The notes beneath the pieces are model-generated. The model was not told the origin of the DNA, ran no database searches, and saw nothing but the letters and a program-made list of their open reading frames with translations. From positions 1-5,875 of the forward strand of contig CAMPJN010000253.1 of NCBI GenBank assembly GCA_946886875.1: a DNA stretch of 5,875 nucleotides, in the 5' to 3' direction. Below are positions 4,732-5,875 of this stretch, piece after piece. The first letter of the stretch is position 1, and each line of letters begins with the position of its first letter. The DNA is from an uncultured Pseudomonas sp. (GTDB taxonomy: Bacteria; Pseudomonadota; Gammaproteobacteria; Pseudomonadales; Pseudomonadaceae). The position numbers and the translations under genes were made by a program.

Positions 4732-5196
4732 ATGAGCGCTTTGAGCCTGTTTCTGCTGCTGGCTGGCGGTGCCTTGGTCACCGCCCTGGCGCTGTACGCC
4801 CTGTACCTGTGGCGCCGCGTATGGGCGCAGCAACGCCTGCTGAATCAGCAGGCCGACGAGCGCCGCGAGCGATTGGGCGCCGACTTGCAGATACTCGCCA
4901 GCAGCCTGCTTGACGGCCAGTTGCCACTGATCGAAGGGGCGATCCGGATCAAGGTGCTGCTCGACAACTTCGACAGCGCGCTCAGCCAGGACGCGCGCTG
5001 CCAGGTATTTCACCTGTTGTTCGATGCCACCGCACAAGTGCCGACCCACGCGCACTGGAAGGCATTGGAAAAGAGCGAGCGGCGCAAACACGAAAAGCAT
5101 TTCAGCGAACTGGAATTGCAGCACAAAGCCGCCGCCCGCACGGCCGCGCGCTGGCTGCTCGACGAAGGCCTGGCGCGCGCCTCCAAGGCCGCCTGA
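4732..5196 (+). CDS. DUF2489-type membrane-anchored protein
   Basis: A 154-residue protein from ATG 4732, 7 nt after the SEC-C gene's stop. No clear Shine-Dalgarno precedes it. A GTG at 4717 in the same frame would add MPDSP and overlap the previous gene by 8 bases; the choice is not decided by the sequence. Residues 3-27 are a single transmembrane helix ([23 protein letters not shown]), followed by R28-R29, so the N-terminus probably faces the periplasm and the body the cytosol. Residues 30-58 are a charged helix ([15 protein letters not shown]) likely to form a coiled coil. The rest is helical, with I67[13 protein letters not shown] and a basic stretch, E113[21 protein letters not shown] assign DUF2489 from memory of the pattern L-x-E-G-x-I-R-I-x-V-L-L-D. 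Function unknown. Confidence 0.88.
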   Translation: MSALSLFLLLAGGALVTALALYALYLWRRVWAQQRLLNQQADERRERLGADLQILASSLLDGQLPLIEGAIRIKVLLDNFDSALSQDARCQVFHLLFDATAQVPTHAHWKALEKSERRKHEKHFSELELQHKAAARTAARWLLDEGLARASKAA

Positions 5197-5241
5197 ACGG
5201 CACTGCACTAATCCAGCAAAACCAATACAAATCGCGCAACC

Positions 5242-5280
5242 AAAGCCGCAGCTGTGCTGGCATTATCGAGCGGCGCTTTT
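5242..5280 (+). terminator. Possible imperfect terminator before quiP
   Basis: AAAGCCGC (5242-5249) can pair with GCGGCGCTTT (5270-5279) if two bases bulge, around a 20-base loop, and a T-run follows (5277-5280, then ATT). It would end the 4017-5196 cluster and separate it from quiP. The bulge and long loop make it weak. The rest of the 122-bp gap shows no clear promoter. Confidence 0.3.
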
Positions 5281-5318
5281 ATTCCCGAACCCTCCGCGTC
5301 CTGCCAGGAGTTTGCAGC

Positions 5319-5875
5319 ATGTTATTGCGTGCCTTCCGCCCCCTTAGCCTCCTCAGTCTCGCCGCAGCCCTGGCCGCCGCCGTGGCCCTGAGTGGTTGCC
5401 AAGCCTTTCTACAGAGCCGTTACAGTGCCAGCGTGCATCCCGACCAGGGCATAGTACCGGTCAAGGGCCTGGCGCAAAGCGTGACGGTGCGGCGCAATGC
5501 GCTCGGCATGCCGCTGATCGAAACCAATAGCTTCCATGACGCGCTGTTCGCCTTGGGCTATGTACATGCCAGCGACCGCCTCAGCCAGATGGTCGGCATG
5601 CGCCTGATGGCCGAGGGCCGCCTGGCGGAAATGGCCGGCCCGGGCGTGCTGGAAGTCGACCGTTTGATGCGCGCGGTCAACCTGAAGAAGAGCGCCGAGG
5701 TTCTTTACCGCAACGCCCCGCCACGGCTGAAGAAGTTCTTCGAGGTCTATGCCCGTGGCGTCAACGCCTACCTGTTTCGCTATCGCGATAAATTGCCGAT
5801 GGATTTGGCCGAGTCGGGCCACCGCCCGGCTTACTGGAAAGCCGAAGATTCGGTGCTGGTGTTCTGCCTGCTGAA
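5319..5875 (+). CDS. quiP: Acyl-homoserine-lactone acylase QuiP homologue (penicillin acylase family), N-terminal part
   Basis: The first 185 codons of a gene that runs off the right edge; the family's proteins are usually about 800 residues. ATG 5319 has AGGAG (5306-5310) at 8 nt. Residues 1-27 are an Ala/Leu-rich lipoprotein signal with lipobox L24-S-G-C27 and Gln at +2, so outer-membrane anchoring with the enzyme facing the periplasm is expected. The rest is the start of a penicillin-acylase-type alpha chain: V56[14 protein letters not shown]73[19 protein letters not shown]99[19 protein letters not shown]144[11 protein letters not shown] and Y172[10 protein letters not shown]. QuiP of P. 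aeruginosa (PA1032) removes the acyl chain from long-chain acyl-homoserine lactones, and these segments look very close to it. The autoprocessing site and N-terminal nucleophile Ser of the beta chain are outside the window, so activity cannot be judged. A general penicillin acylase remains possible. Confidence 0.9.
   Translation, partial: MLLRAFRPLSLLSLAAALAAAVALSGCQAFLQSRYSASVHPDQGIVPVKGLAQSVTVRRNALGMPLIETNSFHDALFALGYVHASDRLSQMVGMRLMAEGRLAEMAGPGVLEVDRLMRAVNLKKSAEVLYRNAPPRLKKFFEVYARGVNAYLFRYRDKLPMDLAESGHRPAYWKAEDSVLVFCLL

Noticed and set aside
4702..5208. Minus-strand open frame opposite the DUF2489 gene
   Set aside because: It has no start signal or domain, and the plus strand encodes a membrane helix and a family-like body with close cluster spacing.
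5409..5822. Minus-strand open frame within the quiP region
   Set aside because: It is a shadow of a clear penicillin-acylase-family coding frame.

Overview
The window looks like chromosomal DNA of a Pseudomonas species. The coding sequence is moderately to strongly GC-rich, Shine-Dalgarno sequences are mostly AGGAG-type, and the right edge carries the start of a protein that closely resembles QuiP, the acyl-homoserine-lactone acylase known from P. aeruginosa (PA1032). The species cannot be fixed from the sequence. No phage, insertion sequence, tRNA, rRNA or CRISPR array is visible. Genes are tightly packed, with no gene-free stretch above about 170 bases.

Left part (1-914, minus strand): two tandem genes for related OmpA-type lipoproteins. 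The upstream one (282-914) is complete: lipoprotein signal, glycine-zipper segment, acidic linker with a 15-bp tandem duplication, and an OmpA-like peptidoglycan-binding domain. The downstream one is present only as its first 51 codons (153 to 1). It has its own Shine-Dalgarno, a lipobox and the same W-P-x-C-x-A-x-G-G start of the mature protein. The 128-bp gap between them holds a 13-bp hairpin whose 3' arm runs into the Shine-Dalgarno of the second gene.

Middle part: reading rightwards from the divergent intergenic region are a DUF6231-like cytosolic protein (1078-1575), a YchJ/UPF0225 protein with a SEC-C zinc motif at each end (1580-2053), and a secreted cysteine-bearing protein of unknown function (2127-3257). 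The last is convergent with a minus-strand gene (3319-3903) for a small N-terminal domain followed by a long Pro/Ala-rich tail. A perfect 11-bp palindromic hairpin lies between the two stops.

Right part: a divergent intergenic region (3904-4016) holds promoter-like sequences both ways and a textbook intrinsic terminator facing right. Then comes a tight three-gene cluster: a LEA type 2/WHy lipoprotein (4017-4514), a 67-residue His-rich SEC-C protein (4521-4724) and a one-pass membrane protein of the DUF2489 type (4732-5196). After a 122-bp gap the quiP homologue begins (5319) and runs off the window.

Common threads: four of ten genes encode predicted outer-membrane lipoproteins, one more a secreted protein and one an inner-membrane protein, so this is mainly a cell-envelope neighbourhood. 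Three SEC-C zinc motifs are spread over two genes. I see no convincing undescribed system. The most notable points are the unlisted OmpA-like paralogue at the left edge with its leader hairpin, the orphan right-facing terminator at 3925-3951, and the unknown secreted protein at 2127.
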